Source: Lysobacter antibioticus
Lineage (GTDB): Bacteria; Pseudomonadota; Gammaproteobacteria; Xanthomonadales; Xanthomonadaceae
Assembly (NCBI RefSeq): GCF_001442535.1
Contig: NZ_CP013141.1
Span: 470,171-534,170, forward strand
Direction of reading: 5' to 3'
Length of the DNA: 64,000 nucleotides
The notes beneath the pieces are model-generated. The model made no database searches and was not told the DNA's origin. It saw only the letters and a list, made by a program, of their open reading frames with translations. Shown here in pieces: positions 1 to 9,487 of the stretch. The position numbers were made by a program, and so were the translations under genes. Every line of letters begins with the position of its first letter. The first letter of the stretch is position 1.

Positions 1-393
1 GAGTACGTGCGCATGCTGTATCGCGGCGGCTTCGGCTCGCCGGCGGCGGGCATCGACCTGATCGAGCCGGGCACCGAGATCCCGTCGCCGGCCACTGCGG
101 TTGGTTACGCGCGCGGCACGACGCGACGGTTCAGCGCGACCTTGCTGCGGCCCAGCGTGGGCACGGTCGCGGTGCAGTGGTATCTGGACGGCGTGGCTAT
201 TTCGGGTGCGACCGCCGCGAGCTACGACTTCCGCCAGGATGCGGCCACACCGGCGACACGCACCCTGGAGCTGCGGGTGACCGACAAGACCGCATTCGTG
301 AAGGCCAGCATGGCCGGCAATCTGTTACTGCATTCGCGCAAATGGACGATCCGGGTCGGAGCGGCGCCGGTGGTGGTGGCGCGAGTGGACTGA
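1..393 (+). CDS. C-terminal end of a secreted protein (partial)
   Basis: The reading frame is open from the first base of the window and stops at 391-393, so the gene starts outside the window. The visible 130 residues look like a beta-rich, immunoglobulin-like tail, with alternating hydrophobic residues and phrases such as VQWYLDGV and LELRVTD. Such tails are common at the end of secreted xanthomonad proteases. An M64-type (IgA peptidase) family is my best guess, but no catalytic motif is visible. The composition matches the neighbouring genes. Confidence 0.5.
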   Translation, partial: EYVRMLYRGGFGSPAAGIDLIEPGTEIPSPATAVGYARGTTRRFSATLLRPSVGTVAVQWYLDGVAISGATAASYDFRQDAATPATRTLELRVTDKTAFVKASMAGNLLLHSRKWTIRVGAAPVVVARVD

Positions 394-483
394 TCTTTTC
401 GGTGGAACACCGAATGCATAGCCATATGTCGTAGTCGTTGTCGTCGCCGCGCGCGACGGCTTGATAGCTGTGGTGCGGCGTTG

Positions 484-1250
<767 letters not shown>

Positions 1251-1251
1251 A

Positions 1252-1274
1252 GTAGGAGCGGCGCGAGCCGCGAC
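1252..1274. repeat. REP-like palindrome (GTAGGAGCG family)
   Basis: This is one of seven copies in the window of a 23-base repeat starting GTAGGAGCGGCGC and ending GCCGCGAC. Its centre is self-complementary (GCGGC and GCCGC). The other copies are at 35581, 36272, 47010, 47095 and a facing pair at 61461-61534. All are intergenic. Confidence 0.8.
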
Positions 1275-1368
1275 CGCGATACTCCGAGATGGCGGCGATA
1301 CCACGGGTAGTCGCGAAACCATGGGTGCCAGCGAAAGCTTGCTCGTGGGATTGACGGCTCGCTGCGAC

Positions 1369-2235
1369 TCAGCCCGCAGTCACTCGCGCACACACCCAAG
1401 CGTCGACACGCTGGGCACCGGCGCGCCGCAGGGCCGCGGCGGCGGAGTGGAGGGTCGCTCCTGTAGTCATGACGTCGTCGATCAGGACGATATGGGCGGG
1501 CAGGGGCTGGCCATGGCGCCAGGCGAAGGCGCCGCGCAGGTTGCGGCGGCGTTGTTTGGCGTCCAGCAGGGATTGCGCCGAGGTGTCGCGCAGGCGGATC
1601 AGGCCGTGATCGAGCAGGGGCAGGCGCAGTTGCCGCGACAGCGGCCGCGCCAATTCCAGGGCCTGGTCGTAACCGCGTTCGCGCAGCCGCCGGCGATGCA
1701 AGGGGATCGGGACCAGAACCGGCGCGGGCGCTTCAGTGGCGATGTCCGATGCCGAGGGCGCTGCGAGTCCCGGTGCCGTAGTCGAGGGGCTCTGCGTCAG
1801 CAGCGGCTCGAAGGCATTCGCCATCATCGTCGTGAGCAGACGGCCAGCCGCCAGGTCGCGATGAAACTTGAAGCGCGGCAGCAGGCGGTCGAGCGGCGGT
1901 CGGTATAAGCAGGCGGCGTGGACCTGGGTCAGCGGCGGCGGTCGGCGCAGGCAGTGGCCGCAGACCAGGGGCAGGTCGGGCAGGCCGGGCGGGCCGGGCG
2001 GGTCGATCGTTGCGAAGCGAACTCCGGCGGCCGCCACCCCCGGCAACGGCAACGCGCAACGCAGGCAGGCCGTCCCGCTCCGCGGCCAATCGGCTTCGCA
2101 GGTCCGGCACAGATCGCGTCCGGGCAGGCCCGGTTCGGCGCAGATCAGGCAGCGCGGGGGCCACAGGGCCCAGCCCAGACGCCGCCAGATGCTGTCAACC
2201 CGGAGTGGCCGATCCTGGTTGACAGTTGTCGACAT
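1369..2235 (-). CDS. comF: ComF family amidophosphoribosyltransferase-like protein
   Basis: The 288-residue protein belongs to the ComF family, a phosphoribosyltransferase-fold protein needed for DNA uptake and transformation in several bacteria; its exact reaction is unsettled. An N-terminal zinc-finger-like region carries the pairs [12 protein letters not shown] and CLRC, with a later CGHC. The C-terminal half carries the PRPP-binding signature as [14 protein letters not shown] chose the ATG at 2235, preceded by GGGAAGC, because residues encoded further upstream are not family-like. The gene is divergent from bioB and its first codons overlap the candidate BirA operator. Confidence 0.85.
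   Translation of the reverse strand: MSTTVNQDRPLRVDSIWRRLGWALWPPRCLICAEPGLPGRDLCRTCEADWPRSGTACLRCALPLPGVAAAGVRFATIDPPGPPGLPDLPLVCGHCLRRPPPLTQVHAACLYRPPLDRLLPRFKFHRDLAAGRLLTTMMANAFEPLLTQSPSTTAPGLAAPSASDIATEAPAPVLVPIPLHRRRLRERGYDQALELARPLSRQLRLPLLDHGLIRLRDTSAQSLLDAKQRRRNLRGAFAWRHGQPLPAHIVLIDDVMTTGATLHSAAAALRRAGAQRVDAWVCARVTAG
2192..2225. promoter_or_regulatory. Candidate BirA operator
   Basis: Two 9-base arms, CTGTCAACC at 2192-2200 and GGTTGACAG at 2217-2225, form a perfect inverted repeat with a 16-base spacer. The known enterobacterial BirA operator is TTGTAAACC, 16 bases, GGTTTACAA. The match in arm length, spacing and outer bases, right upstream of bioB, makes BirA the natural reader. The site lies inside the first codons of comF. 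Confidence 0.6.
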
Positions 2236-2247
2236 GCTTCCCAGACT
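2219..2247 (+). promoter_or_regulatory. Putative bio operon promoter
   Basis: A perfect -35 hexamer TTGACA (2219-2224) is followed after 17 bases by CAGACT (2242-2247), a poor -10. The -35 lies within the right arm of the candidate BirA operator, so bound BirA would block polymerase. Transcription would begin near 2254, leaving a leader of about 70 bases. Confidence 0.4.
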
Positions 2248-2326
2248 GCCCGCTCCGAACGGCCCGCGCTGTCGGTATCCCCCGTTGCCCGCCGTCAGTG
2301 AAATCCCCGCTGTGGAGCCAGCTCTA

Positions 2327-3364
2327 GTGTCTATGCCCCTTCTTCGCAACGATTGGTCCCGCGCCGAGGTCCGTGCGCTGTTCGATTTGCCCTTCCCCGA
2401 GTTGTTGCACCGCGCCGGCAGCGTGCACCGGGAGAATTTCGACCCGGCCGAAGTCCAGGTCAGCACCCTGTTGTCGGTCAAGACCGGCGGTTGCCCCGAG
2501 GATTGCGCTTATTGCCCGCAGGCGCAGCGTTATCACACCGGTGTCGACGCGACCAAGCTGATGAGCACCGAAGCGGTGATCGAGAAGGCCCGCCAGGCCA
2601 AGGCCGCCGGCGCTTCGCGCTTCTGCATGGGGGCGGCCTGGCGTTCGCCGAAGGACCGCGACATCCCGAAGGTCGCGGCGATGATCCGTGAGGTCAAGGC
2701 ACTCGGCCTGGAAACCTGCGCCACCCTGGGCATGCTCTCGGGCGACCAGGCCTCGGCGCTGAAGTCGGCGGGGTTGGACTACTACAACCACAACCTCGAC
2801 ACCGCGCCGGAGTTCTATAACGAGATCATCCACACCCGCGAGTACCAGGACCGCCTGGATACCCTCGCCCACGTGCGCGATGTCGGCATGAAGACCTGTT
2901 GCGGCGGCATCGTCGGCATGGGCGAGTCGCGCGAGCAGCGCGCCGGCCTGTTGCAGACCCTGGCCAACCTGCCGGCGCACCCGGATTCGGTGCCGATCAA
3001 CCGTCTGGTTCAGGTCGAGGGCACCCCCCTGGCCGGCACCGCCGAGCTCGACCCCTTCGAATTCGTGCGCACCATCGCGGTGGCGCGCCTGATGATGCCC
3101 AAGTCGATGGTCCGTTTGTCGGCCGGCCGCGAGGCCATGAGCGACGAGCTGCAGGCCCTGTGCTTCCTGGCCGGCGCCAATTCCATCTTCTACGGCGAGA
3201 AGTTGCTGACCACCGGCAACCCCGACACCGAGCGCGACCTGGCCCTGTTCGCCCGTCTCGGCCTGCGCCCGATGCAGATCGTCGAGACCGCGGGCACCGT
3301 CCATGCGAGTATTGAAGAGCACGTTGAGGCACCCACCGAACCCGCCCACTCCTGCGCCGCCTGA
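2327..3364 (+). CDS. bioB: Biotin synthase BioB
   Basis: BioB is the radical-SAM enzyme that inserts sulfur into dethiobiotin to make biotin, using a 4Fe-4S and a 2Fe-2S cluster. The 345-residue product shows the radical-SAM motif CPEDCAYC at residues 56-63, followed by conserved stretches such as [10 protein letters not shown] and [13 protein letters not shown] prefer the GTG start at 2327 (giving Met-Ser-Met-Pro) because GGAG at 2314-2317 is well placed for it; the ATG at 2333 lies 15 bases from that site. It is the first gene of the operon, 18 bases ahead of bioF. Confidence 0.97.
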   Translation: MSMPLLRNDWSRAEVRALFDLPFPELLHRAGSVHRENFDPAEVQVSTLLSVKTGGCPEDCAYCPQAQRYHTGVDATKLMSTEAVIEKARQAKAAGASRFCMGAAWRSPKDRDIPKVAAMIREVKALGLETCATLGMLSGDQASALKSAGLDYYNHNLDTAPEFYNEIIHTREYQDRLDTLAHVRDVGMKTCCGGIVGMGESREQRAGLLQTLANLPAHPDSVPINRLVQVEGTPLAGTAELDPFEFVRTIAVARLMMPKSMVRLSAGREAMSDELQALCFLAGANSIFYGEKLLTTGNPDTERDLALFARLGLRPMQIVETAGTVHASIEEHVEAPTEPAHSCAA

Positions 3365-3382
3365 CGCGGCGGAGCTACCGCG

Positions 3383-4615
3383 ATGAGCAGCCAGCGAACC
3401 CTTTGGCGCGACCGGATCCAGACCGCCCACGCCGAGCGCGTGGCGACCGCCCGTACCCGTACCCACCGCGCGGTGAGCCACCGCGACGGCGCGCGCTGCG
3501 AGGTCGACGGGCGCTCGCTGGTGAACTTCTGCGGCAACGACTACCTCGGCCTGTCGCAGCACTTCGCGGTGATCAACGCCTTCCAGGATGCCGCCGCCCG
3601 CGAGGGCACCGGCGGGCTCGCCTCGCATCTGGTCTGCGGCCACCACGCCCAGCATGAAGCGCTCGAACGCGAACTGGCCGACTGGCTGGGTTCGCCGCGC
3701 GCGCTGCTGTTCGGCAGCGGTTTCCTGGCCAATATCGCCGCGGTGCAGGGCTTGCTCGGCGAAGACGACGTCTGCGTGCAGGACAGGCTCAACCACGCCA
3801 GCCTGATCGACGCCGCGCGCCTGGCCGGCTGCCGGTTGCGCCGGTATCCGCACGCCGATCCCGAAGGCGCGATCCGCCAGCTGCGCAATGTTCCCGACGG
3901 CCTGGCGATGCTTGCCACCGATGGCGTGTTCAGCATGGACGGCGATCTCGCGCCCTTGCGCGATCTCGCCCTGGTGGCGCGCGCGCAGAAGGCCGTGCTG
4001 TATGTCGACGACGCCCACGGCGTCGGCGTGCTCGGCCCGGACGGGCGCGGCACCGTCGCCGCGGCGCGGCTGTCGGTGCAGGAGGTGCCGCTGCAGCTGG
4101 CGACCTTCGGCAAGGCGCTCGGCAGCTACGGCGCGGCGCTGCACGGCGATGCCGACCTGATCGGTCATCTGGCCGAAACCGCGCGCAGCCATCTCTACAC
4201 CACCGCCTTGCCGCCGGCCCAGGCCGCGGCGACGCGGGCGGCGATCAAGCTGGCCCGCAACGACCATTGGCGGCGCGAGAAACTGGCCGAACTCACCGCC
4301 CATTTCCGCGAACGCGCCGGCAAGCTCGGCCTGGAGCTGCTGGCCTCGGGCACGCCGATCCAGCCGGTGATGTGCGGCGACGACCGCCGCGCGCTGGCGA
4401 TGGCGCAGGCCTTGGAGCAGCAGGGCTATTGGGTTGCGGCGATCCGTCCGCCGACCGTGCCGGAAGGGCGCGCGCGCCTGCGCGTGACGTTCTCGGCGCT
4501 GCACACGCGCGAACAGGTCGACGGCCTGATCGAAGCGTTGGCGCGCGCGGCCGAGCGCGTGGCGATCGAAGGCAGCGACGGCGCCCGCGCCGCGCCCGCC
4601 ACCGTGGCGCGATGA
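3383..4615 (+). CDS. bioF: 8-amino-7-oxononanoate synthase BioF
   Basis: BioF is a PLP enzyme that condenses pimeloyl-ACP (or CoA) with L-alanine to give 8-amino-7-oxononanoate (KAPA). The 410 residues match the family length plus a short tail. Family motifs are [10 protein letters not shown] near residue 48, the PLP-contacting VDDAHGVGV near 208, and the Schiff-base lysine in [10 protein letters not shown] at about Lys244. It follows bioB closely and its stop overlaps the next start as ATGA, so translation is likely coupled. Confidence 0.97.
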   Translation: MSSQRTLWRDRIQTAHAERVATARTRTHRAVSHRDGARCEVDGRSLVNFCGNDYLGLSQHFAVINAFQDAAAREGTGGLASHLVCGHHAQHEALERELADWLGSPRALLFGSGFLANIAAVQGLLGEDDVCVQDRLNHASLIDAARLAGCRLRRYPHADPEGAIRQLRNVPDGLAMLATDGVFSMDGDLAPLRDLALVARAQKAVLYVDDAHGVGVLGPDGRGTVAAARLSVQEVPLQLATFGKALGSYGAALHGDADLIGHLAETARSHLYTTALPPAQAAATRAAIKLARNDHWRREKLAELTAHFRERAGKLGLELLASGTPIQPVMCGDDRRALAMAQALEQQGYWVAAIRPPTVPEGRARLRVTFSALHTREQVDGLIEALARAAERVAIEGSDGARAAPATVAR

Positions 4616-5055
4616 GCCGCGCCGCCGAGCCGCAACCGACCCGGCCGCCCGAAACCGATCTGGCCCGCATGCTGGCGACGCTCGAGGTCGAAGCCCGTGC
4701 CGGCGAGTACGTCTTCGTCACCGCCGTGCAGCCCGAGCGTTTGCCGCGCGCCCTGGCGCTGGCGACGATAGAGGAAGCCGAAGGCCTGACCTGTGTGCTG
4801 CGCCGCGAAGATGCCGACGCGCACGGCCTGAGCTACGACTTCGTCGCCGCCTGGCTCAGCCTGAGCGTGCATTCGGCGTTGCAGGCGGTCGGCCTGACCG
4901 CGGCGGTATCGCAGGTGTTGGCCGAGCGCGGCATCGCCTGCAACGTGCTGGCCGGTTTCCATCACGATCATTTGCTGGTGCCGTCGGAGCGGCGCGACGA
5001 GGCCTTGGCGGCGCTGCATTCGCTGCGCCGCGCGAACCCCGCCGGCGGCGATTGA
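4612..5055 (+). CDS. ACT-domain protein in the biotin operon
   Basis: The 147-residue product looks like a single ACT-type ligand-binding fold. Between about residues 35 and 140 it has alternating beta-alpha segments with [44 protein letters not shown], which resembles the stand-alone ACT proteins of COG3602. No catalytic domain is attached. It overlaps bioF by four bases and lies before bioH, so it is co-transcribed with biotin genes. The bound ligand is unknown; a link to biotin synthesis is only suggested by position. Confidence 0.75.
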   Translation: MSRAAEPQPTRPPETDLARMLATLEVEARAGEYVFVTAVQPERLPRALALATIEEAEGLTCVLRREDADAHGLSYDFVAAWLSLSVHSALQAVGLTAAVSQVLAERGIACNVLAGFHHDHLLVPSERRDEALAALHSLRRANPAGGD

Positions 5056-5215
5056 AGACAAGACGCGCGCTCGCATCGGTGCGGTGCATCGCGACGGCGC
5101 CTGCGTTCGCGCCGTAACCGTCGTCGCGGCCACGCGCGGGCCATGGCGACACCAGAGCGCATCGCGCGGCACCGAGCAACACCCGACGACCCAAAGCAGT
5201 ACGGACCCGCTTCCC

Positions 5216-6019
5216 ATGTACATCGAAACCACCGGCGCCGCGGCAGACGAAGCCCGCCCGGTCATCGCACTGATCCACGGCTGGGCCATGCACGGCGGTT
5301 TGTTTGCGCCCTTGGTCGGACAGTTGAGTGCGCACTTCACTCTGCATCTGATCGATCTGCCGGGCCACGGCCATGCGCGCGACGATCAGGCGCCGCTCGA
5401 TCCGCACGCGCTCGCCGCCGAACTGGTCTCGCGCATTCCCGATGCGTACTGGCTGGGGTGGTCGCTCGGCGGCCAGGTCGCGCTGCGCGCCGCGCTCGAT
5501 CATCCGCAGCGGGTGCGCGGCTTGATCATGATCGCCTCGTCGCCGCGTTTCGTCGTCGGCGAGGACTGGCCTCATGGGGTCTCGCCGGATCTGTTCCGTA
5601 ATTTCGGCGAGGCCTTGCGGCGCGATTTCCGCGGCACCCTCGAAGGCTTTCTCGCCCTCGAGGCCTTGGGCTCGGCCAGCGCACAGGAAGAACTGCGCAG
5701 CCTGAGGAGTGCAGCCTTCGCCCGCGGCGAGCCGGCCGAGCGCGCGCTGCACGAAGGCTTGGCCCTGCTCGACGGATTCGACGTGCGCGGCGAACTGCCG
5801 CGCTTGCAGGTGCCGAGCCTGTGGATCTCGGGCCGTCGCGACCGCCTGGTGCCGGCCGGGGCGATGCCGGCCGCGGCCGCGCTCGCGCCGCAAGGCCGCA
5901 GCGTGGTTATCGCCAATGCCGGCCATGCGCCGTTTCTCGGCGCGACCGCGCAGGTCGCGCAACTCATCGAGGGCTTCGTCGCGCCGGCGACCGCCCCGAC
6001 CGCCGTACTGGATGGCTGA
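5216..6019 (+). CDS. bioH: Pimeloyl-ACP methyl ester esterase BioH
   Basis: BioH is an alpha/beta hydrolase that removes the methyl group from pimeloyl-ACP methyl ester, ending pimelate assembly. The 267-residue protein has the oxyanion motif IHGWAMHGG, the nucleophile elbow GWSLGG with Ser83, and a C-terminal NAGHAPF carrying the catalytic histidine. The ATG at 5216 is chosen because the family starts with a short strand before HGW; the upstream frame is open but not family-like. A 160-base gap separates it from the ACT gene, so it may have its own ribosome entry. Confidence 0.93.
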   Translation: MYIETTGAAADEARPVIALIHGWAMHGGLFAPLVGQLSAHFTLHLIDLPGHGHARDDQAPLDPHALAAELVSRIPDAYWLGWSLGGQVALRAALDHPQRVRGLIMIASSPRFVVGEDWPHGVSPDLFRNFGEALRRDFRGTLEGFLALEALGSASAQEELRSLRSAAFARGEPAERALHEGLALLDGFDVRGELPRLQVPSLWISGRRDRLVPAGAMPAAAALAPQGRSVVIANAGHAPFLGATAQVAQLIEGFVAPATAPTAVLDG

Positions 6020-6025
6020 CGCCTC

Positions 6026-6937
6026 ATGACCGATCTTTTCGACCACCGCCAGGTTCGCCGCTCGTTCTCGCGCGCCGCGCACGGCTACGACGGCGCCGCC
6101 GCCTTGCAGCGCGAAGTCGGTGCGCGCCTGTCGGAAACCCTGGACTACCTCGACGAACGCACCCCCGAGGTCGTGGTCGATATCGGCTGTGGTCCGGGAC
6201 ACTTGAGCGCGGCGATGCAGAAGCGCTGGCCGCGCGCGCAGGTGATCGCGCTCGACCTGGCCCTGCCGATGCTGCGCGAGGCGCGCACCCATTTCGGCGA
6301 AGGCGGTTGGCGGCCTCGCCTGCTCGGCGGCGCGCGCCGTCCCGACGCGGTTTGCGCCGATGCGCGCGCCTTGCCCTTGCGCGATGGCAGCGTCGACGTG
6401 CTGTTCTCGAACCTGTGCCTGCAATGGTGCGAGGACCTGCCGGCGGTGTTCGCCGGGTTCCGCCGCGTGCTCAAGCCCGGCGGCCTGTTGCTGGTCTCGA
6501 CCTTCGGCCCCGACACTTTGTACGAGTTGCGCGGTGCCTTCGCCGAAGCCGACGCCGCGCCGCACGTCAGTCTGTTTCCGTCGATCGCCCAGTTCGGCGA
6601 TGCGCTGATCGCTTCGGGTTTCCAGAACCCGGTGCTGGATCGCGACGAATTCGTCCTCGGCCACCCCGACCTCGGTCATCTGATGCGCGAGTTGCGCACC
6701 CTGGGCGCGACCAATGCGATGAGCGACCGTCGCCGCAGCCTGACCGGCCGCGCGCGCTTCGCCCGCGCGGCGCAGGCCTACGAAGCGTTGCGCGGCAGCG
6801 ACGGCCGACTGCCGGCGACCTGGGAAGTGATCTACGCCCACGCCTGGGGCCCGCCGCCGGGCGCGCCGATCCGCATCGGCGGCTTCGACGAAGTGCAGGT
6901 GCCGGTGTCGAGCATCCGCGTGCGGCAACGCCCGTGA
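6026..6937 (+). CDS. bioC: Malonyl-ACP O-methyltransferase BioC
   Basis: BioC methylates the free carboxyl of malonyl-ACP so that fatty acid synthesis can extend it to pimeloyl-ACP methyl ester. The 303-residue protein opens with the typical DLFDHRQVRRSFSRAAHGYD and has the SAM-binding loop DIGCGPGH at residues 52-59, then NLCLQWCEDLP and the GGLLLVSTFGPDTLYELR segment shared by BioC proteins. It lies six bases after bioH. Together the two genes supply the BioC-BioH route to pimelate. Confidence 0.95.
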   Translation: MTDLFDHRQVRRSFSRAAHGYDGAAALQREVGARLSETLDYLDERTPEVVVDIGCGPGHLSAAMQKRWPRAQVIALDLALPMLREARTHFGEGGWRPRLLGGARRPDAVCADARALPLRDGSVDVLFSNLCLQWCEDLPAVFAGFRRVLKPGGLLLVSTFGPDTLYELRGAFAEADAAPHVSLFPSIAQFGDALIASGFQNPVLDRDEFVLGHPDLGHLMRELRTLGATNAMSDRRRSLTGRARFARAAQAYEALRGSDGRLPATWEVIYAHAWGPPPGAPIRIGGFDEVQVPVSSIRVRQRP

Positions 6938-7926
6938 ACGCACGCCGCCACGCCCTGTGGGCGGTGCTGATCGCGCTGGTGTCGGCGCTGTTCTTCACCT
7001 GCACCTACGTGCTCAACCGCGCCGCCGCCAACGACGGCGGCCATTGGGCGTGGACCGCGGCGCTGCGTTATCTGTTTACCCTGCCGATGCTGCTGGTGGC
7101 GATGCCGATGCTCGGCGGCGTGGCGCCGGTGTGGCGGGCGATCCGCCGCCATCCCGGCCCCTGGCTGTGGTGGAGCGGAATCGGTTTCGTGCTGTTCTAC
7201 GTGTGCCTGAGCTTTGCGGCGGCCAGCGGCCCGTCGTGGCTGATCGCCGGCACCTTCCAACTCACCGTGATCGCCGGGATGTTGTGCGCGCCGTTCCTGT
7301 ACCGCGATGCGCGTGCGCGCATTCCGCGGCCGGCGCTTGCGGTCGGCGCGATCATCGTGGCCGGCGTGTTGCTGCTGCAGTTCGGCCATGGCGGCGGCCG
7401 CCTCGATCGCGCCGGCTGGATCGCCTTGATCTGCGTGGCGGTGTCGGCCTTCGCCTATCCGCTCGGTAACCGCGGCTTGCTGCTGCATCTGGAAAAGGCC
7501 GGCATCGAGCTCAATGCGACCCAGCGCGTGTTCGGCATGACGCTGGCGAGCCAACCCCTGTGGTTGGCGGTCGCGGTGTATGCCGGGGCCGAAGCCGGCG
7601 CGCCGCCGCTCGGGCAGGTGTGGCTGGCCGCCGGCGTGGCGTTGAGTGCGGGCGTGATCGCCACGGTGTTGTTCTTCCAGGCCACCGGCATGGTCCGCAA
7701 CGACCCGACCGCGCTCGCCGCGGCCGAGGCGATGCAGGCCGCGGAGATCTTGTTCGCGACCGTGATCGGCGCCTTGTGGCTCGGCGAAGCCTGGCCGCAG
7801 GGCCGCGCCCTGGCCGGTGCTTGCGTGGTCGGCGTCGGCATCGTCTTGTTCAGCATCGTCGCGGCGCGCGCAGCCGCCGGCAACGAACGCAAGGTCAAGC
7901 AACTGCGCAGCGATCGCGGCGGTTGA
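6934..7926 (+). CDS. EmrE-type multidrug-efflux family transporter (DMT superfamily)
   Basis: The 330-residue inner-membrane protein has about ten hydrophobic segments and the layout of the multidrug resistance efflux transporter family within the drug/metabolite superfamily. Residues near the C terminus (AAEAMQAAEILFATVIGALWLGE) are typical. The GTG start at 6934 overlaps the bioC stop as GTGA, so it is the translationally coupled last gene of the biotin operon. The substrate is unknown. A positive-charged tail (NERKVKQLRSDR) should face the cytoplasm. Confidence 0.8.
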   Translation: MNARRHALWAVLIALVSALFFTCTYVLNRAAANDGGHWAWTAALRYLFTLPMLLVAMPMLGGVAPVWRAIRRHPGPWLWWSGIGFVLFYVCLSFAAASGPSWLIAGTFQLTVIAGMLCAPFLYRDARARIPRPALAVGAIIVAGVLLLQFGHGGGRLDRAGWIALICVAVSAFAYPLGNRGLLLHLEKAGIELNATQRVFGMTLASQPLWLAVAVYAGAEAGAPPLGQVWLAAGVALSAGVIATVLFFQATGMVRNDPTALAAAEAMQAAEILFATVIGALWLGEAWPQGRALAGACVVGVGIVLFSIVAARAAAGNERKVKQLRSDRGG

Positions 7927-7970
7927 GCGTCGCAGGTCGGCTCAAGCGCCGATGCGGTCGATAGGCCGGC

Positions 7971-8399
7971 TCAAGTACCGACCATGGCCATCCACTGTTC
8001 GAGGTTGTAGTAGTTGGTGACGCGCTGGATCTTGCCGTCGCGGATCTCGAAGAAGGCGCCGCCGGGCAGGGCGTAGCGCTGGCCGCGCGCGTCCGGCAGG
8101 CCCGGATCGGTGAGCAGGTATTCGCCATGGACCACGTACTCGGCGCCGGCACGCGCGCCGTCGGGCGAGGCCATCACCACGATGTCGCGCAACTGCTCGC
8201 GGTAGTGCCGCGCCATGCGCTGCAGGAAGGCGGCGAACGCGTCGCGGCCGATCTCGCGCGCCCCCTGGTTGAGATCGTGGACGACCTCGGCGCCGAGCAG
8301 GCCCAGCATGGCGCTCCAGTCGGCGCGGTTGAAGGCGGCGTAGTAAGACAGGACCAATTCGGTGGAGCGATCGTGAATGCGGGTGCCGTCGATCTTCAT
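7971..8399 (-). CDS. SnoaL-like (NTF2-fold) protein, ketosteroid isomerase-related
   Basis: The 142-residue protein has the cone-shaped NTF2 fold signature: an N-terminal helix with LSYYAAFNRADWSAMLGLL, a central segment, and the closing strand FFEIRDGKIQRVTNYYN. Members include ketosteroid isomerase-related proteins and polyketide cyclases, so the reaction cannot be named from sequence. The ATG at 8399 has CAGGA upstream. It converges on the biotin operon, with 44 bases between the stops. Confidence 0.8.
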   Translation of the reverse strand: MKIDGTRIHDRSTELVLSYYAAFNRADWSAMLGLLGAEVVHDLNQGAREIGRDAFAAFLQRMARHYREQLRDIVVMASPDGARAGAEYVVHGEYLLTDPGLPDARGQRYALPGGAFFEIRDGKIQRVTNYYNLEQWMAMVGT

Positions 8400-8521
8400 C
8401 GGAATTCCTGCGGGCAATGCGGGGCCGGGCCATGATCGCTCATTCGTGCCTCGTGTCGCAGCCGCGCTCGGCCATGCGGGGCTCGCGCTCGGCAGCCTCG
8501 TTAACAAAGCACATTAAACAG

Positions 8522-8546
8522 AAAGGCCCGCACGGGGCGGGCCTTT
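8522..8546 (-). terminator. Rho-independent terminator
   Basis: A 9-bp stem AAAGGCCCG/CGGGCCTTT surrounds a 7-base loop. Read on the minus strand it lies 75 bases past the MHYT gene and is followed by CTGTTTAATG, so it fits as the terminator of that gene. It may also act weakly on the plus strand. Confidence 0.7.
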
Positions 8547-8621
8547 CGGGTGGCGGGGCGCGCGTTGCGCCCGAGGCCGGTGTGTGGCCCGGATCCGCGC
8601 GGCCTTATCGAGCGGTGTCCC

Positions 8622-9371
8622 TCAAATCCGCACTGTCGCGCGCTGGCGTTGGCGCACCAGGCTCAGGGTCAGCACCGCGGCGAGCAGCGCGGTGGTGACC
8701 ACGAAGATGCCGATGCCGAGGTAGCCGCCGCTGACCCCGCGCGCCACCGTGGCGCCGGCTTCCTGCGGCACGAAGCTGGCCGCGAGCATGCCGGTGTAGT
8801 GCATGCCGCACACCGCCACGCCCATGACGAGGGCGCTGCCGAGCATCTGGCCCCAGCCGCGCAGGTTGAAGGCCAGCCACAAGGCCACGATCGAGGCGAC
8901 GATCGCGATCGCCGCGGACGCGATGACCAGGTTGCTGTTGTAGACCGTGTCGGCCGGCATCAGCATCGCGGCCATGCCGGCGTAGTGCATGCCGGTGACG
9001 CCGAGCCCCATCAGCACGCCGGCGATGATCAGCTTGCCCCAGTTGAAGATGCCGGTGCCGGCGATGGCCAGGCCGGCCATGCACGAAATCACCGCGACCA
9101 GCGCCGAACCGATGGTGATCGGCAGGTCGTAGGTCACTTCCACGTTCATGCGGCAGGCGAGCATGGCGATGAAGTGCATCGCCCAGATCGCGCCGCCGCC
9201 CATGGCGATGCCGGCGGCGGTGATCGCGCGCCACCGCTGTCCCGCGCCGACCGCGGTCGGGATGGCGATGGCCAACTGCAGAGCGGTGAACGAGCCCAGT
9301 ACCGACACCACATAGGACAAGATGGCGAGCACCGGGTCATGGATGCACTGAATGGCGTGATCGATCGGCAT
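8622..9371 (-). CDS. MHYT-domain integral membrane sensor
   Basis: The 249-residue protein is an MHYT domain and nothing else: about seven membrane helices with the repeated motif seen as MHFIAM (near residue 65), MHYAGM (near 128) and MHYTGM (near 193). The domain is proposed to bind copper and sense oxygen, CO or NO from the periplasmic side. In most proteins it is fused to GGDEF/EAL or kinase domains; here the protein ends with a basic tail (LVRQRQRATVRI). It lies 116 bases after the ACT/V4R gene on the same strand, a possible partner. Confidence 0.9.
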   Translation of the reverse strand: MPIDHAIQCIHDPVLAILSYVVSVLGSFTALQLAIAIPTAVGAGQRWRAITAAGIAMGGGAIWAMHFIAMLACRMNVEVTYDLPITIGSALVAVISCMAGLAIAGTGIFNWGKLIIAGVLMGLGVTGMHYAGMAAMLMPADTVYNSNLVIASAAIAIVASIVALWLAFNLRGWGQMLGSALVMGVAVCGMHYTGMLAASFVPQEAGATVARGVSGGYLGIGIFVVTTALLAAVLTLSLVRQRQRATVRI

Positions 9372-9487
9372 GACGAACCCCCTGTGGATGGGTTGGATTA
9401 GCTAAGGGCCGAACCGGCGCCATCCCCGCCCCGATGCGGCATCGCAAGCCCGGCTCGGCTCCCTGTCTGCCGGGCGAATGGAGACGC

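Noticed and set aside
2324..4504. Long minus-strand open frame (over 700 codons) through bioB and bioF
   Set aside because: It is antisense to two well-conserved enzymes, is rich in Arg/Gln/Ala/Gly with no domain, and reflects the high-GC codon pattern on the other strand.
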